Source: Clytia hemisphaerica
Taxonomy: Eukaryota > Cnidaria > Hydrozoa > Leptothecata > Clytiidae
Length of the DNA stretch: 64,000 nt
Reading direction: 5' to 3'
Assembly: GCA_902728285.1 (NCBI GenBank)
Contig: CACVBU010000865.1
Span: 211,666-275,665 of the forward strand
Below are positions 31,515 to 42,654 of this stretch, one piece after another (the first letter of the stretch is position 1; each line of letters begins with the position of its first letter). The notes under the pieces are model-generated. The model saw nothing but the letters and a program-made list of their open reading frames with translations. It ran no database searches and was not told the origin of the DNA. The translations under genes were made by a program, and so were the position numbers.

Positions 31515-34275
31515 ATGATGGAGAAAAATGAAGGGAAAACCTCAGAGGTTTTGGATTTAGATAATGTAAATAGTGATGTAAATAAGACGAAGAGCTGCGT
31601 GGTTTGTTTAAGTAGTTTAACTGAACCAAAAACCATTAAATGTGGTTTTTGCCATGGCTTTTTTCACGCTGATAAATGTTCTGGTGTTGGAGATGCCAAT
31701 TGCCAATCGTGTGAAAAATCAAACGGCAAAAGTAAGTTTTCCCTTCTATTTATCTCAAGAAGAAATCTATTTAGTGGTACAAATTTTTTGCTGAGTTTGA
31801 TAAGATTGAAAGATTTAAAACACGCGGAAATTCAGCAGAGTTTTTTATTTTTATCTTTTACTGTTATTGAAACAGGAGTGACATTTTCCAATAAACTTTG
31901 AAACTCCACTACAGTTGTTTTCCAGTAAAGCTTGAAATTAAATGATGAGCTGACTGCATTGAGACAGGGGTGACAATTTTCAGTAAATTTTGAAACTTCA
32001 CTAGGCACTGGCTGCATCGATATAGGGGTGACATTGTAAGATCGAATTTCATTTTTTTACAGAACCATCGCAATCGATTGCGGATGACGAAGATGAAATT
32101 TGTGAGCAAGTACCCTCTAATATTTGGAATTCCCTTCCACCGAGTGCTAACTACTTGAAGGAGTGTATTGTTTTCAGTGGATATGATAACATTGAATCTA
32201 TAATGAAACTTGAATCGGAGGATGAACTGAAACAAATGTTTGAATTTATTGTGAAGATGAAAAAGTCGGTACCCTAAGGCGACCCTAAGGCGACATTCGG
32301 AATATTCGAAAAGGAACCCGAAAATCTAATGCTACTTCCTGGATTAAAACATGTTTTTAGCAAATTTATCGATAGAGTAAAGAAATTTGAATCTCGAAAA
32401 AGAAGCTCTGTAAACCTTGGTGTTCAGAAAAAATCTAAAGGAACATTCAAAGCAAAAAATGCAGTTGCCAATAAAAAATCAGACCCTATTGTTGTTCCAA
32501 CTATAAAAGAGATAGAACAGCAAATGTCAAGTTACATGACTAAAAGTAGTATTAACAAGCCATTCACCATAACTGCAACCGAAGATCCTTTAAACTTTTC
32601 ATTCAAGTGTGACCATTGCAGATGGAACGGTATCATAAATATCAGTAAGCAGGGAAAAGCTTTACTCTCAAACGTCACGAAAATAACTTAGGAATGACTA
32701 GGAAATGCCTTACCCAACGTTGCAACCCCTGAACGTTTGATTTATTTAACAAAATTCAATGCGCCGTTATACGTGAACATCCAATTCGATGATACAAGGA
32801 TAATCATTAAAGTAGAATATGACCCGGTGACGAACCGATTTGTTGGATTTTGCCTCCCCGTTAATGATGGCCTTCCTCACGGTGAGTAGACTGGAGTCGT
32901 TTATAATGCGTGTAATACTAATAATACCAATATTACTAATAATAATACGGGATTTAGTTTGTATAAACGACTGGAAGAATCCGGTGTTCCAGCCTTATAG
33001 ATACAGGGGCTAGCTACGCAGAAACTTGCGTAGCGAGAAAACAATTTATCAAGCAACAACAAACTCTAAAAACGAAATGAATTCAAATGAAAAACTTTCA
33101 ATACACAAATCCACACATATTCCTTTTTCTCAAGAATTATTTTGAGCGGGAAAATATTATAATTGCAAATATTGACACTTTTCTTTTGTTTGGAGTTAGT
33201 GCACAAAGGTTTCTAGACGACTAGAATTGTTCCATTCATTACTTTTTGCTTTATTTCTACTATGAATAAATTAGTCGTCTAGCTTGCTAGACTACACGGT
33301 GAGGCTTTTGTTCTTCACTCATTTGAAAATATTAAAAACGCAATCGATACGGAAGCAGTCGGAAAATATGCTCACTGTGTAGTTGCAAAGTCGGTCAATA
33401 CTTCAGTATCATCTTTTGTGCTTTTCGCAATGTGCACAGATTCCAAGTATGATCATAAACAAATATTGCAACGTTGGAGCTACATTGAAAGGCAACTTTC
33501 CATCAGAGGAATAACTGTTATTAGCAATGGAGCTGATGGGGGCAGGTTCCTTCCTAAAAGCAATGACAATTAAAGTTAATCTGTTCAATAGAGAGCTGAC
33601 CGAAAACGTGCCGAAATATTGGAAATTCTATTGGATACCCAATCTACGTCAAGAATCTCTTGTGTGTCAGGATACTGTGCACTTACTTGCAAAACTTCGA
33701 ACCCGACTATTGACACCATCGAATTTAATATCCATTGGTGATGAAGTGGCTTGTAGAGCACACCTTGTCAAAGTTTGCAATGATTACCCAAAAGCAGAGC
33801 ATGGTCTTACAAGGCAAGTGCTGGAGAATAAAGATAAACAAAACCTCTAGCATTGAAGTTTTGCTGAGTACAAATGTAGAGCAAAGTTTGCAAAAAGTAG
33901 AAAAGAGCAAGGGAACATTAGTATACCTTTGGTTGATGTGAAATATTCGTGATGCTTTCTTCGACAAGTCAATCACTCCATTACAACGTATTTCACTTCT
34001 ATGGCAAAACATTTTTTCCTGAGAATATGGAGAGTGTGGCTGAGTGATAACGGCTATTCTGAATCTGACCACTTTATCACCCAAAACGCATACGTTTGCA
34101 CGGAAATAAACGGCCATTTGCTGGTCAATATCTTGTACAATGTTATAAATGGAAATCTTCCTAGAGAATCGTTGCGATTGTGGACTTACGGATCCCAAGC
34201 TTGTGAGCAAACGTTCCGACTCTTACGTTCAATGACATCTACATTCTCCACGATCATCAATTTCTCCATGAAAGG
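31515..34275 (+). pseudogene. Decayed PHD-finger + RNase H-like transposase-type gene
   Basis: Exon 1 (31515-31731) encodes a treble of zinc ligands, CVVCLSSLTEPKTIKCGFCH, then FFHADKCS...CQSC, a PHD-like finger. Exon 2 starts at 32063 in correct phase and continues LPPSANYLKECIVFSGYDN. After an in-frame TAA at 32273-32275 the same protein goes on (LMLLPGLKHVFSKFID). Further on come VEYDPVTNRFVGFCLPVNDG, VISNGADG with GGRFLPKAM, VCQDTVHLLAKLRTRLL, FFLRIWRVWLSDNGY, FITQNAYVCTEINGH and YGSQACEQTFRLLRSM, ending at a GTTAGT donor (34275). These are hallmark blocks of a protein family common in cnidarian genomes. The GADGD-type motif is the likely first acidic site of an RNase H fold. Several stops and frameshifts plus the 408-bp insertion at 32887 make it non-functional. 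Naming the transposon superfamily is beyond what I can support. Confidence 0.75.
32887..33294 (+). mobile_element. Non-autonomous element, family TAGACTGG (copy 2)
   Basis: Inserted into the decayed gene within the codons for LPHGE. The 9-bp duplication CACGGTGAG is exact (32878-32886, 33295-33303). The ends and internal hairpins match copy 1, but the GTAGCGAG unit is single here. The exact duplication shows the insertion is recent relative to decay of the host gene. Confidence 0.9.
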
Positions 34276-34630
34276 TTAGTTAATTATTTCTTTTAATCAA
34301 CTTAGGGGATAATCAAATGGTCTGAGATTTTTGGCTTTTCTAATGCAGTTTTGAGCAAAACCTCAAAATATTTTTTGCATAATTGTTTTCAAAAGTGATA
34401 ATATGATTATTTGAAATTTCGGAAAATGGGTTCATCCAACAGCATCCAAGGTTTTTATGTTTAAATTAAACAGTTTTCTTGGTGAAAGTCAAAAGTTCGA
34501 TCCTTAAAGCGGGAGAACATCTTCAAATACAATTTGGTTTGCTGAATCAGCATAACAAACAAACAATCGAACTTCGTGCATGCGTACAACGAGACTCGCG
34601 CCGGCGCAGAATAGAATGTACGCATGCGGA
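34276..34630. other. Junction between decayed gene and LINE
   Basis: No gene. A GC-richer patch with CATGCGTAC / GTACGCATG inverted arms (34578-34626) sits immediately before the LINE fragment. It may be the truncation junction or a remnant of target DNA. Confidence 0.35.
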
Positions 34631-35769
34631 CTTAAGATGCGCACTTTATTTATTGACTTTCAAAAAGCATTCGATAGTGTAGCTCATCCTATTTTGCTTG
34701 ATAAACTGGCCGGTTGTGGAATATCTGGATCATTTCTTGAGTACATAAAATCGTATTCAAATGATCGCTCTCAGTATACAATAGTCAACGGTATTTCATC
34801 AGATAAAGCAAATGTTCGATATGGTGTACCACAGGGATCCATTCTAGGTCCTAACTGTTTCTCATCGTACATCAATGATATGCCAAGTGAAGTCAATGCT
34901 ATTGATGGAGAGCTTGATATGTTTGCAGACGACTCAACTGTTTTCGAGGAGGGTGACACAATGGTAAAAATGGCTGTTACTGCCAAAAAAGTTGAAGTGT
35001 ATTCAAAGAGAAATTCTCTTACAATACATCCAGGGAAATGCAAGATTCTTGTTATTTCAAAGAAGCCTTTTATTGGTCCTTTACAGGCTGTAAAACTAAA
35101 TGATAAAGTTGTTGAATGCGTCCCCAATACAAAATGTCTAGGCGTGACAATAGACCAGCATTTAAATTGGGAAGCACATATATATCTGAATTGTGTCAAC
35201 AATTTTACGCAAAAGTTAAGAAACTCTATGCTATGAGAGCCATGTCGAAAATTACCTTATTGACAATTTATTTCCAAGGTGTTCTGCCGTCTGTCCTCTA
35301 TGCAATACTTATTTGGGGTAGCTCAAATCATCTTCAAGACTTACAAAATATTCACATGAAAGCTGCTCGTTTTATAATGCGTATTAAAAAGTCTGTACCC
35401 GATTATGAAGTTATGAAAAAGGCAGAGTGGAAACCAATTGAGTATTATTACAAGCGCTCAATAGCATCAAAGGTATTCAAAGTTTTCTATAATCTGTCAC
35501 CAAAACCACTTTCTTCACTGATTTCAAGAAGTGATAAATGCAAAAACCGGAATTCATGTAAGCTTGAATTGCCCAGATATAATTATGTTGGTTACAAGAA
35601 ATCATTTTGCTATCGAGCGACTAACGTTTGGAATGTTTTACCAGTCGAACTAAGGCAAAAGACTTACAACCAATTTAAAAAAGGTTTGATTGAAAAAGAA
35701 CTTGATAAAATCACCTTTGGCACCTTAGCCACTGGTAGAGCCTTACAAAATGATTTTATATATTACTAG
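34631..35769 (+). pseudogene. 5'-truncated LINE reverse transcriptase with intact catalytic motifs
   Basis: The fragment opens inside motif A (LFIDFQKAFDSVAHP), then GVPQGSILGPNCFSSYINDM (motif B) and MFADDSTVF (motif C), followed by KCLGVTIDQHLNWEAHI. A one-base shift near 35180 moves to KLYAMRAMSKITLL, LYAILIWGSSNH, HMKAARFIMRIKK and the FCYRATNVWNVLPVELRQ C-terminus, stopping at 35769. The catalytic Asp residues are intact, so it is younger than the copy at 23.3 kb but still dead because of truncation and shift. It differs in sequence from the 23.3-kb LINE and belongs to another subfamily. Confidence 0.9.
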
Positions 35770-36052
35770 AATCATCAAATTATTCTAACTCTTCTAGATT
35801 ATTTATTTATTTCTCTTTGCCTCGGTGCAGTTGTCAAAATCCAAGTTCTGTAGGTTGTGTCTCAAGTTTTGCTAAATTAATTCTATCCTAATACCAACTT
35901 ATTAATCAATCCCCTTGTTTCTGTGTCTAGTCTAGTCTAGTCAGGACAATCTTAAACTAATAAATCCAGGTTTATATATACTTTTTTATAAAGACTTTAA
36001 TACTAATTGATTTTAACATATTTATACAATTACTTATTTCATTATAATCATG
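35770..36052 (+). other. Probable LINE 3' UTR
   Basis: AT-rich DNA after the RT stop, ended by the 9-bp duplication of the next element. No tail repeat is recognised. Confidence 0.35.
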
Positions 36053-36061
36053 GAATAAATA

Positions 36062-36963
36062 CGGTTTGTGTAATTTACGATGCACGATCCAACGATTCAC
36101 GATGTGCGATGCACGATCCATGCATATATTATGTTAATTATTCTAATTATGCATTTATAGGTTTTAGTAATCACATATTTTAATTCCTTCTTTTGTATTC
36201 CTGGAGAATCAATGTAAAGTATGCGTGTATAAATTTTAACCTCAACAATCAAATCAAATCAAAACATGCCATGCCCATGCTTTGAATTGATTATCTTGTA
36301 AACCTTTTTGCTTTCTTTCTTTATAAAAAAAACGTTTCTCCGATTAAACCAACCAAATGCATTGGATTGAGACAGGGTTATAAACAAAAATTTACAATGT
36401 TGTGGTAAAGTAGGGGAAGACGTTTAGCGCGTGTATAAACTCACCTTTTTTGAGAAAGATCAAATAAAATGAATTAACTTGATCATCAAACAGAGAAAAA
36501 ATCAAATAGATAAAAACACCAGTTGCCATTCTGTTGGTAAAAGGCTTTCATAAGAACATGCCAAAAGTAATGTAGCCAATGATTCCTTATTTACCTTATT
36601 CACTGTTCTTAAAAAAATAATAAACGTACAAAAATGAGTTTTCTTTTAATAAATTTTTCGCGCCAAAACCTTTCTATGACGTCAAGGCTTTTTCTTTCAT
36701 TTTAAAAACAAACTCTCGCTATCAATTTTTGGTTTTTCTACACAGAAGATATAAGTTATTTTAATCATTCTGATTATGATGAATTATTTCCCCTTCTTTT
36801 TTAATTTTTTTTTCGTTATTGTTATATGATGTTTGTAGCTAGCATTATGAAAACTTATTTGTGCATAATTAAAATAATTAACATAAATCGACATAAATCA
36901 TGCATGGATCGTGCATCGTGCATCGTGAATCGTTGGATCGCGCATCGTAAATTACACAAACCG
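36062..36963. mobile_element. 902-bp Mutator-like MITE
   Basis: TIR CGGTTTGTGTAATTTACGAT continues through GCACGATCCAACGATTCACGATG, with short CACGATCC/GCACGATC repeats, then TGCATATATT...AATTATGCAT. It extends more than 80 bp with gaps. The 9-bp duplication GAATAAATA is exact on both sides (36053-36061, 36964-36972). Long TIR plus 9-bp duplication is typical of MULE-type elements. The interior has no recognisable transposase. Confidence 0.85.
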
Positions 36964-37100
36964 GAATAAATATCATCCATTTATTTATATTTTTATAACT
37001 ATCTTACTGTATATTTTATTTTACAATTTTAGTAGGTCCACATCAGTATTTTACTGCATTTTATATTTTACAACACTTAGACCTTCTTTACCAAATAAAT

Positions 37101-37183
37101 TAATAATAATAATAATAATATAATAATAATAATAATAATAATATAATAATAATAATAATATAATAATAATAATAATAATAACA
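37101..37183. repeat. (TAA)n microsatellite
   Basis: ATA/TAA triplets with occasional two-base interruptions (AATATAATAATA) over ~80 bp. Confidence 0.9.
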
Positions 37184-37334
37184 ACATTGACGAAAACCAT
37201 TTCAAGAAAATTCAAATCCTTTTCCTTTTTTTCAAATTTTATAATTATATGATAACAATGATTTAATGATAACAATAAGAATAATTATAATAATAATTTA
37301 ACTTTTTCGGTGGAAATTTTGTTCCTTTTCTCAG

Positions 37335-39005
37335 ACTCTTAACACCAAATATTCATTCTTCTCTACTGTTTTTACAAGTTTCAAACTGAAGAGCTGTTCC
37401 AAAATCGAGAATGACGTAACAGGACAGATCTATCACCTTGTATCCACCTGTATTACTCGTAATCCATTCTTATCTACACTTTTCACACATTTAGACAGAA
37501 AGGGTTTTCCTGAAATCGAAGGTGACGTAATGGGGCGAGATCTTTATCACCTTGTATCCACCTGTATTACTCGTTATACATTCTTATCTACACTTTTCAC
37601 ACATTTAAGACAGAAAGGATTACCGAGAAAACGAAAGTGACGTAATGGGAGATATCTGTCACCCTGTATCCACTTGTATTACTCGTAATCCATTCTTATC
37701 TACGCTTTTCGCACATTTAAGTCAGAAAGGATTACCGAGAAAACGAAAGTGACGTAACAGGACAGATCTATCACCTTGTATCCACTTGTATTACTCGTAA
37801 TCCATTCTTATCTACACTTTTCACACATTTAAGAGAGAAAGGATTATTGAGAAAACGAAAGTGACGTAATGGGGTGAGATCTATCACCGTGTATCCACCT
37901 GTATTACTCGTTATACATTCTTATCTACGCTTCTCACACATTTAAGAAGGAACGGATTTTTCTGAAATCGAAAGTGACATAATGGGAGAGCTGTATCACC
38001 CTGTATCCACATGTGTTACTCGTTATACATTCTTATCTACGCTTTTCACACATTTAAGAGAGAAAGGATTATCGGGAAATCGAAAGTGACGTAATGGGGT
38101 TAGATCTATCACCCTGTATCCACTTGTACTACTCGTTATACATTCTTATCTACGCTTTTTACACATTTAAGACTGAAAAGATTATCGGGAAATCGAAAGT
38201 GACGTAATGGGGTTAGATCTATCACCCTGTATCCACTTGTACTACTCGTTATACATTCTTATCTACGCTTTTTACACATTTAAGACTGAAAAGATTATCG
38301 GGAAATCGAAAGTGACGTAATGGGGTTAGATCTATCACCCTGTATCAACTTGTATTACTCGTTATACATTCGTATCTACGCTTTTCACGCATTTAAGACA
38401 GAAAGGATTATCGGGAAATCGAAAGTGGCGTAATGGGAGAGATCTGTCACCGTTTATCCACCTGTATTACTCGTTATACATTCTTATCTACGCTTTTCAC
38501 ACATTTAAGACTGAAAGGATTATCGGGAAATCGAAAGTGACGTAATGGGAGAGATTTGTCACCCTGTATCCACCTGTATTACTCGTAATCCATTCTTATC
38601 TACGCTTTTCACACATTTAAGACTGAAAGGATTATCGGGAAATCGAAAGTGACGTAATGGGAGAGATCTATCATCGTGTATCCACCTGTATTACTCGTTA
38701 TACATTCTTATCTACGCTTTTCACACATTTAAGACTGAAAGGATTATCGGGAAATCGAAAGTGACGTAGCGGGGTTAGATCTATCACCCTGTATCCACTG
38801 GTATTACTCGTAATCCATTCTTATCTACGCTTTTCACACATCTAGGAAGAAAAGGATCTTTTTGAAATCGAAAGTGACGTAATGGGAGAAGTCCATCACC
38901 GTGTATCCACTTGTATTACTCGTAATCAATTCTATCTACGCTTTTCAACAATTTAGGAAGGAAAGGATTGTTTTGAAATCGAAAGTGGCGTAATGGAAGA
39001 GCTCT
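37335..39005 (+). repeat. Minisatellite array 1, ~112-bp unit, ~15 copies
   Basis: The consensus unit contains AAATCGAAAGTGACGTAATG, then GATCTATCACCCTGTATCCA, TTACTCGTTATACATTCTTA and TCTACGCTTTTCACACATTT. Units are 108-118 bp and diverged by single bases and short indels. The same sequence, shortened to ~102 bp and more diverged, makes up array 2 in the opposite orientation. Each unit holds TGACGTAA, a CRE-like site. No protein is encoded. Confidence 0.9.
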
Positions 39006-39164
39006 TGGATGCGGACAAAACATATCAAAACGAACATTTTAAGTTTAGAAATTTTTAAATTTTGTAAGAACTTTTTTAGAGCTGAAAAGTCATATTTTTA
39101 ATGTTTTTGAAAGAGGTATTCTCGATACTGTTCTGAAACCACACGCTTTGCAAAAGCTCGAGTA
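39006..39164. other. Spacer between the two inverted arrays
   Basis: About 160 bp of unique AT-rich DNA separates arrays 1 and 2. It would be the loop of the giant imperfect palindrome. Confidence 0.5.
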
Positions 39165-40750
39165 TATCATAGTGTAGATCGAGTGTGATAAGATGTTATT
39201 AAGGGTGAAAGGGGTGACTAGATTTCCACTTTCGATTTCTCAAATTTCTAGTTTTTCTTTCAAACCTGTGAATAGTGTAGATAGAGTGTGATAAGATGTT
39301 ATTAAGGGTGGCAGAGGGTGACTAGATTTCCATTTTCGATTTCTCAAATTTCTAGTTTCTTCCAAACCTGTGAATAGTGTAGGCAGAGTGTGATAAGACG
39401 TTATTAAGGGTGAAAGGGGGTGACTAGATTTCCATTTTCGATTTCTCAAATTTCTAGTTTCTTTCAAACCTGTGAATAGTGTAGATAGAGTGTGATAAGA
39501 CGTTATTAAGGGTGTGAGAGGGCGACTAGATTTCCACTTTCGATTTCTCAAATTTCTAGTTTCTTCCAAACCTGTGAATAGTGTAGATAGAGTGTGATAA
39601 GATGTTATTAAGGGTGAAAGGGGGTGACTAGATTTCCATTTTCGATTTCTCAAATTTCTAGTTTCTTCCAAACCTGTGAATAGTGTAGACAGAGTGTGAT
39701 AAGATGTTATTAAGGGTGACAGAGGGTGACTAGATTTCCACTTTCTATTTCTCAATTTTCTAGTTTATTCCAACCTGTGATAGTGTAGACAGAGTGTGAT
39801 AAGACGTTATTAAGGGTGAAAGGGGGTGACTAGATTTCCACTTTCGATTTCTCAAATTTCTAGTTTCTTTCAAACCTGTGAATAGTGTAGATCGAGTGTG
39901 ATAAGACGTTATTAAGGGTGAGAGAGGGCGACTAGATTTCCACTTTCGATTTCTCAAATTTCTAGTTTCTTCCAAACTGTGAATAGTGTAGACAGTGTGA
40001 TAAGACGTTATTAGGGTGAAAGGGGTGACTAGATTTCCACTTTCGATTTCTCTCAAATTTCTAGTTTCTTCCAAACCTGTGAATAGTGTAGACAGAGTGT
40101 GATAAGACGTTATTAAGGGTGAAAGGGGGTGACTAGATTTCCACTTTCGATTTCTCAAATTTCTAGTTTCTTTCAAACCTGTGAATAGTGTAGATAGAGT
40201 GTGATAAGACGTTATTAAGGGTGAGAGAGGGCGACTAGATTTCCACTTTCGATTTCTCAAATTTCTAGTTTCTTCCAAACCTGTGAATAGTGTAGACAGA
40301 GTGTGATAAGACGTTATTAAGGGTGAAAGGGGTGACTAGATTTCCACTTTCGATTTCTCAAATTTATAGTTTCTTTCAAACCTGTGAATAGTGTAGATAG
40401 AGTGTGATAAGACGTTATTAAGGGTGAGAGAGGGTGACTAGATTTCCACTTTCGATTTCTCAAATTTCTAGTTTCTTCCAAACCTGTGAATAGTGTAGAC
40501 AGAGTGTGATAACACGTTATTAAGGGTGAAAGGGGGTGACTAGATTTCCACTTTCGATTTCTCAAATTTTTAGTTTCTTCTAAACCTGTGAATAGTGTAG
40601 ATAGAGTGTGATAAGACGTTATTAAGGGTGAAAAGGGGTGACTAGATTTCCATTTTCGATTTCTCAAATTTCTAGTTTCTTTCAAACCTGTGAATAGTGT
40701 AGATATAGTGTGATAAGACGTTATTAAGGGTGACAGAGGGTGACAAGACT
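39165..40750 (-). repeat. Minisatellite array 2, ~102-bp unit, ~15 copies, inverted relative to array 1
   Basis: On the minus strand the unit reads AAATCGAAAGTGGAAATCTA, GTCACCCCCTTTCACCC, TTAATAACGTCTTATCACAC, TCTATCTACACTATTCACAG. This aligns unit for unit with array 1 (shared AAATCGAAAGTG, TATCACC/GTCACC, TCTTATC, TCTAC(G/A)CT, TTCACA). Because 102 is divisible by three, minus-strand frames stay open for up to 172 codons with a 34-residue repeat (ETRNLRNRKWKSSHPLSPLI...). Breaks at 39757 and 40280-40316, and indel-length units, argue this is not a protein. It ends 180 bp from the recombinase stop codon. Confidence 0.9.
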
Positions 40751-40929
40751 TTTAGTTTTGATTTTTTAAATTTTCTTAAAGTTGATGAATAGTATGTAAT
40801 AAATGTTTATATGATATACACAACTACTTATAGCAATTAAAAATTTTCATAAAAAGTTAATTTAAATAATTTTTTATATAGTTCAACTAGTAAATATTCT
40901 AAGAAATCAAGTTTTTAGCTTTGCTCTTG

Positions 40930-42621
40930 TCATGAGAGTAGCGTTTGTTCGTGAAGGGTGAAACAAAATTCTGGATCTTTAAGAATGCGCGTCCATTTGC
41001 CTTGGCCATACTTCCTCAGTCCGTTAAGAATAAAATCGTCTTCTTCTGCTGTGAAAGAGCTTTTTGGCTTTCGTTCTGTTGGTGAGCGTTGCGTGCTTTT
41101 TGGAGGTTTGGCTGTTGATGTAGGTTTCTTAGGTTCTTGAGATTCGATGTTTGGTGATTCGTCGTCTGGTTGAGAATTATCGATAGACATGTCACTTGTG
41201 TTTTCAACGCTTACCTTCCCATTGTCCTGATCGTCGGTAATGGTAGAGCTAGGACTGTTGTTGATCAGTATTTTCATGCATTCGCTGGCCTTTCGCGCAA
41301 CGTCTCGAGATTTTTGTTTTTGATAGTGGACTTTTGCAACGTTTGATGTGTGTTTTTGGTCCAAGCTGACGATTGCCTGTTCTTCTGTAGTCAAACGTTC
41401 TGCGCTCTCAGTTTCAATGATTTGTCGATATCTCGTTGGATTCACATATTTTCCAATCGCTTGATAGACCATTCTGCCAAAGATATCACCAAGATTCTTC
41501 AGCTGTGTACCATTTCCGTTCACTAAAAGATACTGACAACATGGTTTGAAGGTTGGTCTCACAATGTCAACATACTGTTTCACTTTTTCTAAAACAATTT
41601 TTTCAAATAGTAGAGAGTCAAATGCATATGTTGAGTTTGTTTTAAATTTTGTTTGGTCAATCATACCATCCTCTTTGATCGAATTCATCATGGGAATCGT
41701 TATAAATTGGTAAGTCATTGGCCTACTTGACTTTACTCTCAGGAACAGCATTGCAACGATAAATGAAGTGGCAAATGACAAATCCCTAGAGGAATGGTTT
41801 TTAGTTGTTATCAGTTTCAGTATCTGTTCATATCTAGTTTCGTGGTATGGCAAAACTGTTTGAAGCTCTGCCAAAGTGGCCCAGCTGTTTTTGCTCTCAA
41901 GTGTTTCAATACTGAATAACGTGTTCCACTCCACTCGCATTTGTCTCCGTAGGCATTGTTTAGCACGAGATAGAAATACTTCACTCGTCATGAAAACTGA
42001 AAGTTTTGTAGAGTCTACTCCCTTGTATCTCATAAAGTCAAGGCAATGAGAAAGAGATTGTAAATATGAAATGATACCTGGTTTACCCATTTTGCATTCG
42101 GTTTCAATAAACACAACAAATCTCTCGATAAACTGGACGCAACCAATGCAATATTCCATCATGACTTTGGTCAGTTCACACGAGTCATCAAGATCTGAAC
42201 AACAGTATTTTGCAAATTTGAGTATTCTCTTGACGATTTGTTCAGCTTGAACTTTGTCTTTTCCGCCACCACCAGCACTGCAAATCCAATTAACGAAGTC
42301 TTGAGCTAATCCACACTTGTTTGAAAAGGATGGCATATCCCAACTCTTTGTTCTCAACGGTGAAAGTTTGGTTGCTGGATTCAAAAGCTTCTCTGGAAAT
42401 TTATCTTCTATCTTGGGTTTTTCGTCAAAAAAGAAAAACCAGCCGTGTTTTTCTGTGACGTGTTTCCGGCAACCTCTCTGACTTTTGTAAGCGTTGCTGT
42501 CACATTCACTGAGTGGACAAAGATAAATACCATTGATATCTGGTTGTAATTTCAGTCGTTTTGGCTTTTTCGCTGGCACCCTCAACATTTTCCACTCTTT
42601 TTTATGAAACGTCCTCTTCAT
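40930..42621 (-). CDS. Tyrosine-recombinase-like protein with C2H2 finger and C-terminal Myb/SANT domain
   Basis: A single intact 563-codon frame. A C2H2-like finger lies at residues 35-59 (CPLSEC...CRKHVTEKH). Residues ~105-200 look like a SAM-like core-binding domain (GGGGKDKVQAEQIVKRILKF...). The catalytic-domain pattern is Arg300 in SSRPMTYQFITI, T-R-Y-Arg399 in VNPTRYRQII (the usual His of HxxR is Thr396), His424 in QKHTSNVAKVHYQ and Tyr433 nine residues later, exactly the H-to-Tyr spacing of tyrosine recombinases. An acidic/Ser-Pro linker follows. Residues 522-555 (SSFTAEEDDFILNGLRKYGQ, GKWTRILKDP) form a Myb/SANT domain resembling telomere-repeat-binding Myb domains. Family members are Crypton-like recombinases and their domesticated derivatives. 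It has its own TATA/CCAAT promoter. It is flanked downstream by inverted minisatellites and upstream by a palindrome array. Role inferred: DNA strand exchange at sites bound by the Myb and zinc-finger domains, or a domesticated DNA-binding protein. Confidence 0.75.
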   Translation of the reverse strand: MKRTFHKKEWKMLRVPAKKPKRLKLQPDINGIYLCPLSECDSNAYKSQRGCRKHVTEKHGWFFFFDEKPKIEDKFPEKLLNPATKLSPLRTKSWDMPSFSNKCGLAQDFVNWICSAGGGGKDKVQAEQIVKRILKFAKYCCSDLDDSCELTKVMMEYCIGCVQFIERFVVFIETECKMGKPGIISYLQSLSHCLDFMRYKGVDSTKLSVFMTSEVFLSRAKQCLRRQMRVEWNTLFSIETLESKNSWATLAELQTVLPYHETRYEQILKLITTKNHSSRDLSFATSFIVAMLFLRVKSSRPMTYQFITIPMMNSIKEDGMIDQTKFKTNSTYAFDSLLFEKIVLEKVKQYVDIVRPTFKPCCQYLLVNGNGTQLKNLGDIFGRMVYQAIGKYVNPTRYRQIIETESAERLTTEEQAIVSLDQKHTSNVAKVHYQKQKSRDVARKASECMKILINNSPSSTITDDQDNGKVSVENTSDMSIDNSQPDDESPNIESQEPKKPTSTAKPPKSTQRSPTERKPKSSFTAEEDDFILNGLRKYGQGKWTRILKDPEFCFTLHEQTLLS

Positions 42622-42654
42622 ATTGACTGAGTCTAATGATTAGAAAGAACGAAT

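Noticed and set aside
39240..40685. Three long minus-strand frames encoding a 34-residue repeat
   Set aside because: They arise because the minisatellite unit is ~102 bp. The frame is broken wherever a unit has an indel, and the related array 1 (~112-bp unit) is not open. No start context or promoter.
37335..40750. CRISPR-like array
   Set aside because: Units are contiguous tandem repeats without unique spacers; this is eukaryotic minisatellite DNA.
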